The position numbers were made by a program, and so were the translations under genes. A stretch of DNA of 64,000 nt from the NCBI RefSeq assembly GCF_008727875.1, contig NZ_VTWS01000002.1, forward strand, positions 558,001 through 622,000. The letters run 5' to 3'. The notes beneath the pieces are model-generated. The model was not told the origin of the DNA. It worked only from the letters and a program-made list of their open reading frames with translations, and did not search any database. Source of the stretch: Larkinella humicola (lineage in GTDB: Bacteria; Bacteroidota; Bacteroidia; Cytophagales; Spirosomataceae). Shown in pieces: positions 1 through 9,931 of the stretch. Position 1 is the first letter of the stretch. Every line of letters begins with the position of its first letter.

Positions 1-2823
1 CTCAGCGAAGTCGTGGTGGTAGGGTACGGTACGCAAAGCAAAAAAACCATTACGGGGGCGGTTTCGTCAGTCAACGGCGAGACCATTGCCAACAAACCCG
101 TTCAGAGTTTCGATCAGGCGTTGCAGGGCCGGGCGGCCGGGGTGAATATCATCACCCCCAACGGGGTTCTGAACAATGCGCCGGTGATCCGGGTGCGCGG
201 GGTTTCGTCCATCAACGGCAGTTCATCTCCGCTGATCGTTATCGACGGCCTGCCCATCAACTCCAACGACAACGTTTCGGCGGGCGGTTTTACGGTGAAC
301 AACCCACTGGGCGACATCAACCCGTCCGACATCGAATCGCTTGAGATCCTGAAAGATGCGTCGGCAACGGCCATTTACGGTTCTCGCGCGGCCGCAGGTG
401 TCATTCTGATCACCACCAAAAAAGGCAAAGAAGGCCGGGTGCAGGTGACCTACGATGGTTGGGTTGGGGTTACTAAACCGTTCAAACTGTTTAAAATCCT
501 GGATGCGCAACAGTACATGGACTACAAAAACCTGGCGGCCCGCAACGCCGGTTTGCCCGACCAGTTTTTCCCCACCCTCAATGCCGATGGCAGCGTGGTG
601 AACACCGACTGGTACGACGTGATTTACCGCACCGGAACAGCCCACAACCACAACCTGGGCGTCAACGGCGGGACGAAAGACACGAAGTACGCCTTCTCGG
701 TGGGCTATACCGATCAGGAAGGGATGTTGAAACAGAACTCTTTCAACCGGATGACGGGCCGGATGAACATCTCGCACCAGTTGAACAAAGCCATTCGGCT
801 GGGTGCCAACATCGCCCTGGCCAACAGCAAAAATCAGGCCCCCAACACCGGCACAACGGGCGCGTTCAGCACCGGCGGTCTGGGTCGTTTGCCGTTGGTG
901 CTGGCCCCCAACCTGGCCCCCCGCAACCCCGACGGATCGTACAACATCAACCGGGCCGGTAACAACATGGGACTTGGCAAGAACCTGGTCGGCGCTGGTG
1001 GGTATTATAACCCGCTTCCGGACCTCGAACTCAGCCGGTTTACGTCGGAAAACAACCACGTACTCGGAAATATTTTTGCCGATTTTACCCTCTTCAAAGG
1101 ACTCACGTTCCGGACCTCCTATGGGATGGACAACACAACGGTGGAAGACATCGACTTCCGGAACAGCGTTCACGGCGAAGGTGGAACGGCAGGTGGTCAG
1201 GCGTTTAACATCTTCACCAACATCAAACAGTGGAACTGGCAGAACTACCTGACGTACGATCTTCAGGTAGGAAAAAACAATTTCTCGGTTGTCGGCGGTA
1301 ATGAGGTTCAAAAGTACACGATCAACCGCTGGGGTGGTGCGCGGCAAGGGCTGTCGGACCCGTTCTTTACGTCCTATCAGGGAAATTTTACGAGCAACCA
1401 GCCACCGTCCGGTAACTTCCAGAGCCAGAATGGCCTGATCTCGTATTTCGCCCGCCTGGATTACAACTTCGACCAGAAGTACCTGTTGACCTTCAACTTC
1501 CGTCGCGACGGTTATTCGGCCTACGCGGCTGGCCGTAAATACGGAAACTTCCCCGGAGGGTCGATCGGCTGGCGGGTTTCGGAAGAAGATTTCTGGAAAA
1601 ATTCGCTCGGCAAAGTCGTCAACGAATTCAAAATCCGGGCCAGTCTGGGCCGTGTCGGAAACGCCGGCATCAGCGATTTCGGATCGCTGAGCCTGTTTAA
1701 CTCCGGTTTATACGGCACCGTGCCCACGTTCTTCTTCGCGCAGGCCGGCAATCCGTCGCTGCGGTGGGAAAGCAGCACGAGCACCGACATTGGGATCGCC
1801 TTTGGCCTGTTCGGTGACCGGATTACGGGCGAACTGACCTACTACAAGAAAGACGTAACCGACCTCGTTCTGCCTGAACCCCAGGCCCCGTCGCGCGGAA
1901 TTCCGAACAACTTCATTCTGACGAACATTGGCTCGATGGCCAATACCGGAATCGAACTGGCCCTGACCTCTTCGAACATTACCAAAGGTAAATTCAACTG
2001 GACCACCAGCTTCAATATTTCGACGCTGAAAAACGAAGTGACGGCGCTGGCTAACAACAACGCCGACATTCTGGCCCAAACCGGCGGTTTGGAAAGCTCT
2101 AACATCGTGCGGGTCAATGAGTCGATCGGGAGTATTTACGTCATCCGGACCGATGGCGTCAACCCGGCTAATGGTCGCCGGATTTTTATCAACGCCAACA
2201 ACGACCGGGTGCAGTACGACCACTCGGCCCCGGCCGCCAGCCGCTGGACCTACGTTGACAAAGACGGCAACGCCCCGGCGATTTCCGGCACCGACCGGGT
2301 TGTGGTGGGAGCGGCCATTCCGAAATGGTTCGGCGGTCTCGACAACACCTTCAAATACGGGAACCTGGAATTGGGCGTTTTCCTCCAGTTTTCGGGCGGA
2401 AACGTGATTTACAACGGAACGAAAGCCGGTTTGCGCGATCAGCGGCCCTGGAACAACGACATCGGCGTGCTGAATCACTGGAAACAGGCGGGTGATGTCA
2501 CCGACGTTCCGCGTCCGGTTCTGAACGACAACATCTCGAACGGTTCGGCCAACCCGATTTCTGAAAATGTAGAAAAAGGCGACTTTCTGCGGGGACGGAA
2601 CATCATGCTCGCCTACACGATCAAGAACGATCTGCTGCGGAAAGCCAATCTGGCGTCGATCCGGGTGTATGCGCAGGTTCAGAATGCGTTCATCATTACG
2701 AACTACACGGGATCTGACCCTGAAATCTCGACCAACCGGAACTCCAACACAGCACCGGGTGTCGACCGGAACTCCGTTCCGCAGGCCCGTACGTTCACGG
2801 CTGGTTTGAGCCTTAATTTCTAA
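1..2823 (+). CDS. SusC/RagA TonB-dependent outer membrane transporter, 5' truncated by window edge
   Basis: The reading frame is open from base 1 and begins inside the gene with LSEVVVVGYGTQ, the hallmark that joins the N-terminal carboxypeptidase-like domain to the plug in SusC proteins. The signal peptide and that N-terminal domain lie outside the window; an internal Met five codons in is not the true start. Visible are the plug domain (residues about 5-140 of the fragment, with VRVRGVSS-type and IYGSRAAAGVILITTKKG motifs) and a long beta-barrel ending in the aromatic residue expected for outer-membrane insertion (SLNF). The family imports glycans or peptides across the outer membrane using TonB energy, together with a SusD lipoprotein. 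The SusD partner follows 55 bp downstream. The substrate cannot be told from sequence. Confidence 0.95.
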   Translation, partial: LSEVVVVGYGTQSKKTITGAVSSVNGETIANKPVQSFDQALQGRAAGVNIITPNGVLNNAPVIRVRGVSSINGSSSPLIVIDGLPINSNDNVSAGGFTVNNPLGDINPSDIESLEILKDASATAIYGSRAAAGVILITTKKGKEGRVQVTYDGWVGVTKPFKLFKILDAQQYMDYKNLAARNAGLPDQFFPTLNADGSVVNTDWYDVIYRTGTAHNHNLGVNGGTKDTKYAFSVGYTDQEGMLKQNSFNRMTGRMNISHQLNKAIRLGANIALANSKNQAPNTGTTGAFSTGGLGRLPLVLAPNLAPRNPDGSYNINRAGNNMGLGKNLVGAGGYYNPLPDLELSRFTSENNHVLGNIFADFTLFKGLTFRTSYGMDNTTVEDIDFRNSVHGEGGTAGGQAFNIFTNIKQWNWQNYLTYDLQVGKNNFSVVGGNEVQKYTINRWGGARQGLSDPFFTSYQGNFTSNQPPSGNFQSQNGLISYFARLDYNFDQKYLLTFNFRRDGYSAYAAGRKYGNFPGGSIGWRVSEEDFWKNSLGKVVNEFKIRASLGRVGNAGISDFGSLSLFNSGLYGTVPTFFFAQAGNPSLRWESSTSTDIGIAFGLFGDRITGELTYYKKDVTDLVLPEPQAPSRGIPNNFILTNIGSMANTGIELALTSSNITKGKFNWTTSFNISTLKNEVTALANNNADILAQTGGLESSNIVRVNESIGSIYVIRTDGVNPANGRRIFINANNDRVQYDHSAPAASRWTYVDKDGNAPAISGTDRVVVGAAIPKWFGGLDNTFKYGNLELGVFLQFSGGNVIYNGTKAGLRDQRPWNNDIGVLNHWKQAGDVTDVPRPVLNDNISNGSANPISENVEKGDFLRGRNIMLAYTIKNDLLRKANLASIRVYAQVQNAFIITNYTGSDPEISTNRNSNTAPGVDRNSVPQARTFTAGLSLNF

Positions 2824-2878
2824 TCGATCGTTTGACGTCCTGATTGAACAGCCCTTTAAACGGTTAACACGATTTCCC

Positions 2879-4369
2879 ATGAAAAACCATACTTCATATT
2901 TATCCACCAACCGACGGATGTTCCTGAAAGCCGCGCTGCTTTCGGTGTGCCTGCTGCCCGTCGTGACCTCGTGTAGTGAGGAAGAACTCCTGGAGCCCAA
3001 ACCCCTGACCAGCCTGGCCGATGTAGAGGCCTTTTCCAATCCCGATCGGGTACTGGCGCAGGTGAACGGTCTGTACTCGAGCGTTAAAAACGGCCAGTTT
3101 CTGGGTGGCCGGTATTTCATTTACGTCGACGTGCGGGGTGAAGAGTTCCTGAATGTGAGCAACAACGGGGTAACGGCCCTCCAGACCTGGAACCACACCA
3201 ACAACTCCGGCTCCAACGAACCCACCAACCTCTGGAACCAGGCGTATCTGGCCATCAACCGGATCAATTTGTTTCTGGAAGGCCTGGACGCCAACCCCAC
3301 CGTGGTCGATGCTGCACTGGCCAGTCAGTACAAAGGCGAAGCCCGGTTTTTGCGGGCGCTCACTTACCTGTCAATGGTGCAACTCTATGCCCAGCCCTAC
3401 ACGAAGGACAACGGAGCCAGCCTGGGCCTGCCACTTCGGTTAAAAGGCGAGGTTGGAACGGGCAACAACGATCTGGTTCGCAGTTCGGTCGCCGACGTCT
3501 ACAAGCAGGTTCTGGAGGATTTGAATTTTGCCGAACAAAACCTGGCGGCCACCAATACCTCTGCTGCGCTGAATACGACGCGTGCCCACAAAAATACCGC
3601 CATTGCCCTGAAAACCCGGGCCTATCTGGCGATGGGTCGCTACGCCGATGTGGTGACGGAAGCGGCCAAGATTGTATCGGCGACGGCCCCTTACCGGGCG
3701 GCAACGGGTGTGGCCCACCAATTGCAGGCATCGGTTTCGACGGTTTTTACCAATTACACCACGACGGAATCCATTCTATCCATGCCGATGAGCAGCAACG
3801 ACCTGCCCGGTACGCAAAACGGGCTGGCGAGCTACTACATGCCGATTGTCGGGATTGGTGACTACAGCCTGAACCCGAACGGAATCATCGGCAATGCGGC
3901 TTTTACGGCCACCGACGCCCGCCGAACCAGTTTTGTCAAGAATGATTTTACGGGCGATGCGGGCCGTATTCGGCTCACCAAATTCCCGACAGGGCCCCAG
4001 CATACGGACTATGTTCCGGTGATCCGCTACGCCGAAGTGCTGCTGAACCTGGCCGAAGCCAAAGCACGGCTGGCTGCGGGAGTCGATGCCGATGCGCTGG
4101 CATTGCTGAATGCTGTTCGGGGCCGGTCGGCACCCACGGCGGTTTATGCCACCATGGCCAGTAAAACCGCTTTGGTCGATGCCATTCTGCTGGAACGCCG
4201 GATCGAGTTGCTGGGAGAAGGATTTCGCTCCAACGATTTGCTGCGGCAGAATCTTCCGCTACCCGCCAAAGCCAATATTCAGGCGGTGACGGTAGCGGCC
4301 TCGGTCTACATCTGGCCGATTCCACAGGGCGAGCTGAACGTAAACAAACTGGCCGTGCCAAATCCGTAA
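2879..4369 (+). CDS. SusD/RagB family nutrient-binding outer membrane lipoprotein
   Basis: This 496-residue protein has a signal peptide ending in a lipobox VTSC, with the lipidated Cys at residue 32 followed by SEEE, the acidic run that directs Bacteroidota lipoproteins to the cell surface. The N-terminus also carries NRRMFLKAALLS, which resembles a twin-arginine motif, although a lipoprotein Sec route is more likely. The body has the alpha-helical TPR-like fold pattern of SusD (FLRALTYLSMVQLYAQPY, then RYAEVLLNLAEAKAR and ILLERRIELLGEGFRSNDLLR). SusD caps the SusC barrel upstream and captures its ligand. It is co-transcribed with the preceding SusC. Confidence 0.95.
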   Translation: MKNHTSYLSTNRRMFLKAALLSVCLLPVVTSCSEEELLEPKPLTSLADVEAFSNPDRVLAQVNGLYSSVKNGQFLGGRYFIYVDVRGEEFLNVSNNGVTALQTWNHTNNSGSNEPTNLWNQAYLAINRINLFLEGLDANPTVVDAALASQYKGEARFLRALTYLSMVQLYAQPYTKDNGASLGLPLRLKGEVGTGNNDLVRSSVADVYKQVLEDLNFAEQNLAATNTSAALNTTRAHKNTAIALKTRAYLAMGRYADVVTEAAKIVSATAPYRAATGVAHQLQASVSTVFTNYTTTESILSMPMSSNDLPGTQNGLASYYMPIVGIGDYSLNPNGIIGNAAFTATDARRTSFVKNDFTGDAGRIRLTKFPTGPQHTDYVPVIRYAEVLLNLAEAKARLAAGVDADALALLNAVRGRSAPTAVYATMASKTALVDAILLERRIELLGEGFRSNDLLRQNLPLPAKANIQAVTVAASVYIWPIPQGELNVNKLAVPNP

Positions 4370-4417
4370 GAATACCATGCAGTAGCCTGGAAAACCGCAC
4401 GACGGATTATCTTAACG

Positions 4418-4480
4418 CCTTCCGGAAAGGGTCGAAACTCGGTACAAACGGGTTAGAATCCTTCTCCGGAAGGTTTTCTT
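4418..4480 (+). terminator. possible terminator after the first SusCD pair
   Basis: CCTTCCGGA (4418-4426) and TCCGGAAGG (4465-4473) form an inverted repeat followed by a T-rich stretch. The loop is about 38 nt, long for a classical terminator, and each arm also holds its own TTCCGGAA palindrome, so the call is tentative. The rest of the 318-bp gap up to 4687 holds AT-rich DNA and the promoter of the next SusC. Confidence 0.4.
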
Positions 4481-4612
4481 TTGGTTTAAACACCATATTG
4501 TTCAATTTATCATTATATTGATCCTACTATTATAGCAGTAGTTAGAAAGACAATAGTCGTAGTTGAAGCGGCTTTCGTGGCATGTTGGAAAAAAATGTTA
4601 CTTAACGCACTA

Positions 4613-4648
4613 TTTGGTTTACTTATTGCTGATATAAAAGTACTTTTG
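4613..4648 (+). promoter_or_regulatory. putative Bacteroidota-type promoter of the second SusC operon
   Basis: TACTTTTG (4641-4648) fits the TAnnTTTG -7 element. A TTTG at 4613-4616 could be the -33 element, although the 24-nt spacing is slightly long. It lies inside the longest open frame, which starts at 4577, and so argues for translation starting at 4688. Confidence 0.45.
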
Positions 4649-4687
4649 CAACCATTTTTTTACGTTCATCCAAACAATAACCTATCT

Positions 4688-7600
4688 ATGAGAAAACGTT
4701 TAGCCGGATTCTGGCTATTGTGCGTGCTTTTTGCCCTGCCCGCGCTAGCCCAGGATCGGACGGTGACTGGTAAAGTCACTTCATCCGACGACGGTTCCAC
4801 CCTGCCGGGTGTGAGCATCCAGTTGAAAGGTACCAGCCGTGGTACCACCACCGATTCAGACGGAAACTACAGTCTGACCAACGTTCCGGCCGACGCCCGT
4901 TTGGTGTTCAGCTTCATCGGAACCGCCACCCAGGAAATTGTGGTCGGCAACCAATCCACCCTCAATGTGCAATTGAAAGCCGACGCCAGTCAATTGTCGG
5001 AAGTCGTGGTGACGGCTCAGGGGATTGAGCGCGACCGGCGTTCGCTGGGATATTCGACTCAGGACGTTCGGGGTGATGTGCTGGCCCAGCGCTCGGAACC
5101 CAACGTGCTGAATGCGCTTCAGGGAAAACTGGCCGGGGTGAACATCACCGGTGCCAGTGGTGCGCCGGGGGCTTCCACCAACATCAACATCCGGGGGATT
5201 ACGTCGTTCAACGGCAGCAACCAGCCGCTAATTGTGGTCGATGGCATCATTTTCAGCAACGACCTGAACCAGACCGAAAACACATTGTTCGGTTCGCAAC
5301 CCGCCAACCGGCTGGCCGACGTCAACCCCGAAAGCATCGAGTCGATTAACGTGCTGAAAGGACCGGCGGCTGCGGTTCTGTACGGTTCGAGAGCGTCGGC
5401 AGGAGCCATTGTCATCACGACAAAAACCGGTCGGAACATGAAGGGGAAAACGGAAGTAACGGTTAATTCGTCGTATAACATTCAGAATGTCTCCGGTTTA
5501 GCCGAACTTCAAAACGACTACGGACAGGGAACCCAGAACAACTTCGTCAACACGTCAGCTAACTCCTGGGGCCCTAAATTCGGCGGACCGCTCACGCAGG
5601 TTGTGACCGCACAGGGCGAGACGGTTCCGTACCAGGCTTACCCCAACAACGTGAAAGACTTCTACCGCCAGGGGAGCATTCTGCAAAACTCCTTCAACAT
5701 TGCCTCCGGCGACGAACGACGCAATTTCATTCTGGCGGTGGGAAACACGCTCCAGAAAGGGGTTATTCCCAACACCAAATTCAACCGGACCAACGTTCAG
5801 GTCGGCGGGGAATCGCGCCTGAACAATGGCATTAAAATCAATGGGACGGTAACCTACGTACAAACCGTTCAACAGGGCGTCCCGGGCGGTAACGGCGGGA
5901 GTGCCTTTGGTCAGTTGACCCGGATTCCACGCAGCTATGACCTGATGGGCCGCCCCTACCAGAATGCGTTGGGCCGGAGTATTTATTACAACAGCCCCAC
6001 GCAGAACCACCCCCTGTGGAGTGCTTATAACGAAACGCTGCAAGGCCAGGTGGACCGGGTTTTCGGCAATATCCAAATTGGGTACGACGTCACCAAATGG
6101 CTGAACGTTTCGTACCGGGCAACCGCCGATACGTACACCGACCGCCGGAAATTTGTTGCGGCCATTGGAGCAGCGCGTACGCCAGCCGGTGAACTCCGGG
6201 AAGATATCTTCTTCCGGTCGGAGTTGAACGGGGACTTGATCATCACCGCCCAGAAAGACAATCTATTTTTAGAAGGCCTGAATGCCAGCCTGTTGCTGGG
6301 AAATAACATCAACCAGCGGAAGACTCAGAATCCAACGATCATCAGCCAGCAGTTGACCATTCCCGGTTTCGAAAACATCAGCAACGGATCGGTTTTCTCT
6401 GCCAGTACCGAGAGCAGCACCATGCGTCGGCTGATGGGGTATTATGGCCAGCTTTCGCTGGGCTACCAGAACTACCTGTTTCTGGAATTGACCGGTCGGG
6501 TTGATAAATCATCGACCTTACCGAAGGCCAACAACACCTACTTTTACCCATCGGCTGCGGTCAGTTTTGTGCCAACGGATGCGTTCAAGTTGAACTCAAA
6601 CGTACTTTCTTACGCCAAAGTACGGGCCAGTATTGCCCGGGTGGGCCGGGATGCCGATCCGTATCTGCTCAACTCCGTGTTTGAGCCCGCTTCTTACGGA
6701 AACAATGCTGCCAGCATTACCTTCCCTATTTCTGTCGGAACCACCAGCTTACCCGGCTTCCGGATCGATGACCGGATCGGTAATTCAAGTCTGACTCCGG
6801 AATTCGTGCGGTCGTATGAATTCGGGTTAAATCTGGGGCTGTTCCGCAACCGGGCCAGCATCGATCTGGCGTACTTCGATACCCGCAGTACGAACCAGAT
6901 TTTCAACGTCTCAGTCTCCAACTCAACCGGTTACGACACCCGTACGACCAACGTGGGTTCCATGCGAAATCGGGGGATTGAACTGGTGTTGAATACGACC
7001 CCGGTCCGGCTGGAAAGCGGATTCAAGTGGGATTTGATCCTGAACTTTACCCGCATCCGGAACAAAGTGGAAGAAATTGCCCCGGGTGTAACGCAATCGC
7101 CGATTACCGGCAATGCGTTCATCGGGATCAACCCGTCCATCGTGCTGGGGCAACCCTATGGCGTCATTGTTGGAACGGCCAACGTCCGCAGTCCGCAGGG
7201 TGAGTATCTGATCAACCCCAATACCGGCCAGTTTGTACCGGGTCTTGCCGGTCAGGTGATTGCCAATCCAAATCCGGACTGGACGGCGGGTCTGACGAAT
7301 AACTTCAGTTACAAAGGCCTGTCGTTGTCGGTTTTGTTCGATACCCGTCAGGGTGGAGACCTTTACTCGTTCAGTGCGGCCGACTTGAGAAGCCAGGGGC
7401 ACCTGAAAGTAACGGGAGTCGACCGGGATCAACCCCGCATTTTGCCGGGCGTCATCGAGGTAACCAATACGGATGGTACGAAGACGTACCGACCGAACAA
7501 CATCCAGATTAGCGCACAGAACTACTGGGCCGGTCTCGGTGGTCTGGCTTCTGAAGCGGCCGTGTTCGATGCGACGGTTTACCGGCTGCGTGAAGTTGCC

Positions 7601-7813
7601 CTGAACTACAGCCTGCCGGGCAGCCTGATTGGCAAGACGCCTTTTGGTGCAATTTCGGTGGGGGTTAGTGGCCGGAACCTGTTCTTCTACGCTCCTAACT
7701 TCTTCATGGATCCGGAAGTAAACACGCAGGGAGCCGGTAATATTCAGGGGCTTGATTTGAATGGAGCGCCCAACACCCGGAATTATGGCGTTAACCTGCG
7801 GTTTACCTTTTAA
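4688..7813 (+). CDS. SusC/RagA TonB-dependent outer membrane transporter
   Basis: The protein has 1041 residues from the ATG at 4688. That start was chosen because it opens directly into a typical signal peptide (MRKRLAGFWLL to ALPALAQ), whereas the frame open from 4577 adds an atypical leader spanning the promoter. Then come a carboxypeptidase-D-like regulatory domain (about residues 23-110, TVTGKVTSSDDGSTLPGVSI), the LSEVVVTAQG linker, the plug (with ESINVLKGPAAAVLYGSRAS) and a beta-barrel ending in NLRFTF. It is a complete SusC, closely followed by its SusD (24 bp) and a small lipoprotein. It is only distantly similar to the SusC at the window start, so the two systems probably take different substrates. 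Confidence 0.95.
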   Translation: MRKRLAGFWLLCVLFALPALAQDRTVTGKVTSSDDGSTLPGVSIQLKGTSRGTTTDSDGNYSLTNVPADARLVFSFIGTATQEIVVGNQSTLNVQLKADASQLSEVVVTAQGIERDRRSLGYSTQDVRGDVLAQRSEPNVLNALQGKLAGVNITGASGAPGASTNINIRGITSFNGSNQPLIVVDGIIFSNDLNQTENTLFGSQPANRLADVNPESIESINVLKGPAAAVLYGSRASAGAIVITTKTGRNMKGKTEVTVNSSYNIQNVSGLAELQNDYGQGTQNNFVNTSANSWGPKFGGPLTQVVTAQGETVPYQAYPNNVKDFYRQGSILQNSFNIASGDERRNFILAVGNTLQKGVIPNTKFNRTNVQVGGESRLNNGIKINGTVTYVQTVQQGVPGGNGGSAFGQLTRIPRSYDLMGRPYQNALGRSIYYNSPTQNHPLWSAYNETLQGQVDRVFGNIQIGYDVTKWLNVSYRATADTYTDRRKFVAAIGAARTPAGELREDIFFRSELNGDLIITAQKDNLFLEGLNASLLLGNNINQRKTQNPTIISQQLTIPGFENISNGSVFSASTESSTMRRLMGYYGQLSLGYQNYLFLELTGRVDKSSTLPKANNTYFYPSAAVSFVPTDAFKLNSNVLSYAKVRASIARVGRDADPYLLNSVFEPASYGNNAASITFPISVGTTSLPGFRIDDRIGNSSLTPEFVRSYEFGLNLGLFRNRASIDLAYFDTRSTNQIFNVSVSNSTGYDTRTTNVGSMRNRGIELVLNTTPVRLESGFKWDLILNFTRIRNKVEEIAPGVTQSPITGNAFIGINPSIVLGQPYGVIVGTANVRSPQGEYLINPNTGQFVPGLAGQVIANPNPDWTAGLTNNFSYKGLSLSVLFDTRQGGDLYSFSAADLRSQGHLKVTGVDRDQPRILPGVIEVTNTDGTKTYRPNNIQISAQNYWAGLGGLASEAAVFDATVYRLREVALNYSLPGSLIGKTPFGAISVGVSGRNLFFYAPNFFMDPEVNTQGAGNIQGLDLNGAPNTRNYGVNLRFTF

Positions 7814-7837
7814 TCAACCTTCATCATTCTTCCGACA

Positions 7838-9322
7838 ATGAAAGTCACGACTTATAAAAAATTCCTTCTGGTTCCGTTGATGTTGTCAATCGGGGCCTGC
7901 AGCAATTTTGTGGACGATATCAACCTCGATCCCAACAAACCTACGGCGGTAACGCCCCCGGTTTTATTACCCACAGCCTTAGCGGGTTCTGCATTTGCTA
8001 ATAATGGTGAACTAAACCGGTTTGGCTCGGTGGTGATGAACTACCTGGCGGGGGCCGCTGGCAGCCCGGCTGCCTACGACATTTTCAATACAAACGGTGC
8101 CGATTTCGGAAACCAGTGGCGTTTTGACATCTACGGTGGTGCGCTCGTCAACTACCAGAAATTGATCGAAGCTGCTGACCAGAACAACGCCAAAGCGTAT
8201 ACCGGCATTGCCAAAATCATGAAGGCCTACACGTTCAGCATTGCCACCGATGTGTGGGGCGATGTACCCTATTCACAAGCATTGAAGGGTGAAGAGTTCA
8301 TTCAACCGCGGATCGACAAGCAGGAAGATATCTACAAGGGCAACCAGTCCCTGGGGATTCAAAGTCTCTTTGATCTGATCCGCGAAGGTCTGACGGATCT
8401 CGATGCTGCTTCGACCTCCAAGCCTGCTGCCGAAGACATCGTTTACGGTGGTAACATCGACAGTTGGAAACGGGCTGGCTACACCCTGATGCTGAAGCTC
8501 GCCAATACCATCAGCCGGAAAGAACCGCAACTGGCGACGCAGGTAATCAACGAAGTGTTGACTAAAAACCTGTATATCAACAGCAATGCGCTCGATTTGA
8601 ACGTAAAATTTGGCAGCAACGTGGGCAGTACCAGTCCTATGTGGAACCTGGCCATCTTCGCTTCCTTCAGTAACGAGCTGATTATGAGCACCCGTTTCCT
8701 GAACGTGTTGCGGCCTAGTGCGACGGATCCGACCAAAACCGACCCCCGGCTGGCCAAATTCTTCACCAAACCGGCGGCTGATTACGTCACCATCGACAAC
8801 GGTTTTCGGGGCACATTGCCCAGTCCGTCAACCAACTGGTCACGCTACAGTCCGTACGTAACGGGAACGAGCGGAGAAGGCCCGGTGCGGCTGCTGACCA
8901 ACTTCCAGCGGGCGTTTATTCTGGCCGAATCGGCTTTGATCCTGGGAACGCCGGGCAATCCGCAAACGCTGTATACCGAAGGCATTACGGCTTCGATGAA
9001 ACTGGCAGGTGTCGCTGATGCCGACATCGCAGCTTATCTGGCTGCCAATCCGGCAGTGGCGACCCTGACCGGAACCAAAGAGCAGCAGTTGGAGCAGATC
9101 ATCACCCAGAAGTGGATTGCCTGGACCGGCAACGGTCTGGAGTCGTGGAACGACTGGCGCAGAACCGGTTATCCTCGTTTGACAGCATCGCAGAATGCCG
9201 TTGGGATCGATGGAACCCGTCCGGTGCGGGCGGCTTACATCACCCAGGAAATCGAGCGGAATCCGGCCTTCCCGAATCCCGGGCCGCAGTCCAATGTCAA
9301 GTTATGGTGGGATGTTGATTAA
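7838..9322 (+). CDS. SusD/RagB family (SusD-like_2 type) nutrient-binding lipoprotein
   Basis: The protein has 494 residues. A short signal peptide ends in the lipobox SIGAC with Cys21. The N-terminal LDPNKPTAVTPPVLLPTAL and the internal FSIATDVWGDVPYSQAL are typical of the SusD branch that pairs with this class of SusC, and the C-terminal region contains KWIAWTGNGLESWNDWRRTGYP. It should sit on the cell surface as the lid and ligand-binding partner of the SusC immediately upstream. The gene order SusC-SusD-lipoprotein with short gaps indicates one operon. Confidence 0.95.
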   Translation: MKVTTYKKFLLVPLMLSIGACSNFVDDINLDPNKPTAVTPPVLLPTALAGSAFANNGELNRFGSVVMNYLAGAAGSPAAYDIFNTNGADFGNQWRFDIYGGALVNYQKLIEAADQNNAKAYTGIAKIMKAYTFSIATDVWGDVPYSQALKGEEFIQPRIDKQEDIYKGNQSLGIQSLFDLIREGLTDLDAASTSKPAAEDIVYGGNIDSWKRAGYTLMLKLANTISRKEPQLATQVINEVLTKNLYINSNALDLNVKFGSNVGSTSPMWNLAIFASFSNELIMSTRFLNVLRPSATDPTKTDPRLAKFFTKPAADYVTIDNGFRGTLPSPSTNWSRYSPYVTGTSGEGPVRLLTNFQRAFILAESALILGTPGNPQTLYTEGITASMKLAGVADADIAAYLAANPAVATLTGTKEQQLEQIITQKWIAWTGNGLESWNDWRRTGYPRLTASQNAVGIDGTRPVRAAYITQEIERNPAFPNPGPQSNVKLWWDVD

Positions 9323-9349
9323 TCGGTCATTTGATAACGGAAAACAATC

Positions 9350-9853
9350 ATGAAAAAAATAACGCAATTCCTTCTGCTTACCGTACTCGCGCTGGCCGGT
9401 GTTTCCTGCAAAGACGACTACGTTTACAGCGACCTGGTGCAGGACAATAGACCAACGGTTCCAATCACTTACACCGGTGCAACGACCTACGGTTTCGATC
9501 CGTACTACGAAACATCGGTAGCTGCGGGTGGTAACATCAAAATCACGCTTTCGATCCCGTCTTCCAGTGGCCGGACAATCAAGGAAATTTCGAAAGTAGC
9601 GGCTGGTGCCACCAGCATCAACGCCGGAACCGTGACTACGGCGGGTAATTACAATGCAGCTCCAATTGCCGGCAGCGGCACCACCGTGGAGTTTACGACG
9701 ACCGTTAAGGATTTTGCCACGAAGCGGCCCGCCGTTCCGAGCACGCCGGTTGCGCTACCGGGTTTCCGTGAGATTGCCTTTATTTTCCAGGTCACCCTGG
9801 ATGACGGCACGCAGATTATTGCTACGCCGGTCCGCGTTCGTATTCTCGCTTAA
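9350..9853 (+). CDS. small surface lipoprotein of unknown function, third gene of the SusCD operon
   Basis: The 167-residue protein has a signal peptide and a lipobox GVSC with Cys20, followed by KDD, which again suggests surface export. The rest is beta-rich and low in Cys or charged catalytic motifs (for example IKITLSIPSSSGRTIKEISK and REIAFIFQVTLDDGTQ), like one Ig-like or other beta-sandwich domain. Small lipoproteins in this position often bind the same substrate as the SusCD pair; that role is inference here. It lies 27 bp after SusD and just before a strong terminator. Confidence 0.8.
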   Translation: MKKITQFLLLTVLALAGVSCKDDYVYSDLVQDNRPTVPITYTGATTYGFDPYYETSVAAGGNIKITLSIPSSSGRTIKEISKVAAGATSINAGTVTTAGNYNAAPIAGSGTTVEFTTTVKDFATKRPAVPSTPVALPGFREIAFIFQVTLDDGTQIIATPVRVRILA

Positions 9854-9865
9854 CGCAACGGTTTG

Positions 9866-9918
9866 ATTTCCACAAAAAAGCCAGCCTTCATCCTGAAGGC
9901 TGGCTTTTTTGTGGAAAT
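9866..9918. terminator. strong bidirectional terminator between convergent genes
   Basis: A perfect 25-nt inverted repeat (arms 9866-9890 and 9894-9918, 3-nt loop) has the core GCCAGCCTTCA / TGAAGGCTGGC, flanked by A6 on the left and T6 on the right. It can stop transcription from both the SusCD operon and the convergent lactonase gene. Confidence 0.93.
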
Positions 9919-9931
9919 GGTTTCGATTCCG

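Noticed and set aside
223-1347. 374-codon minus-strand frame opposite SusC
   Set aside because: Antisense shadow of an unmistakable TonB-dependent receptor.
1708-3120. 470-codon minus-strand frame across the SusC/SusD junction
   Set aside because: It overlaps two certain genes and lacks any recognisable motif; codon shadow.
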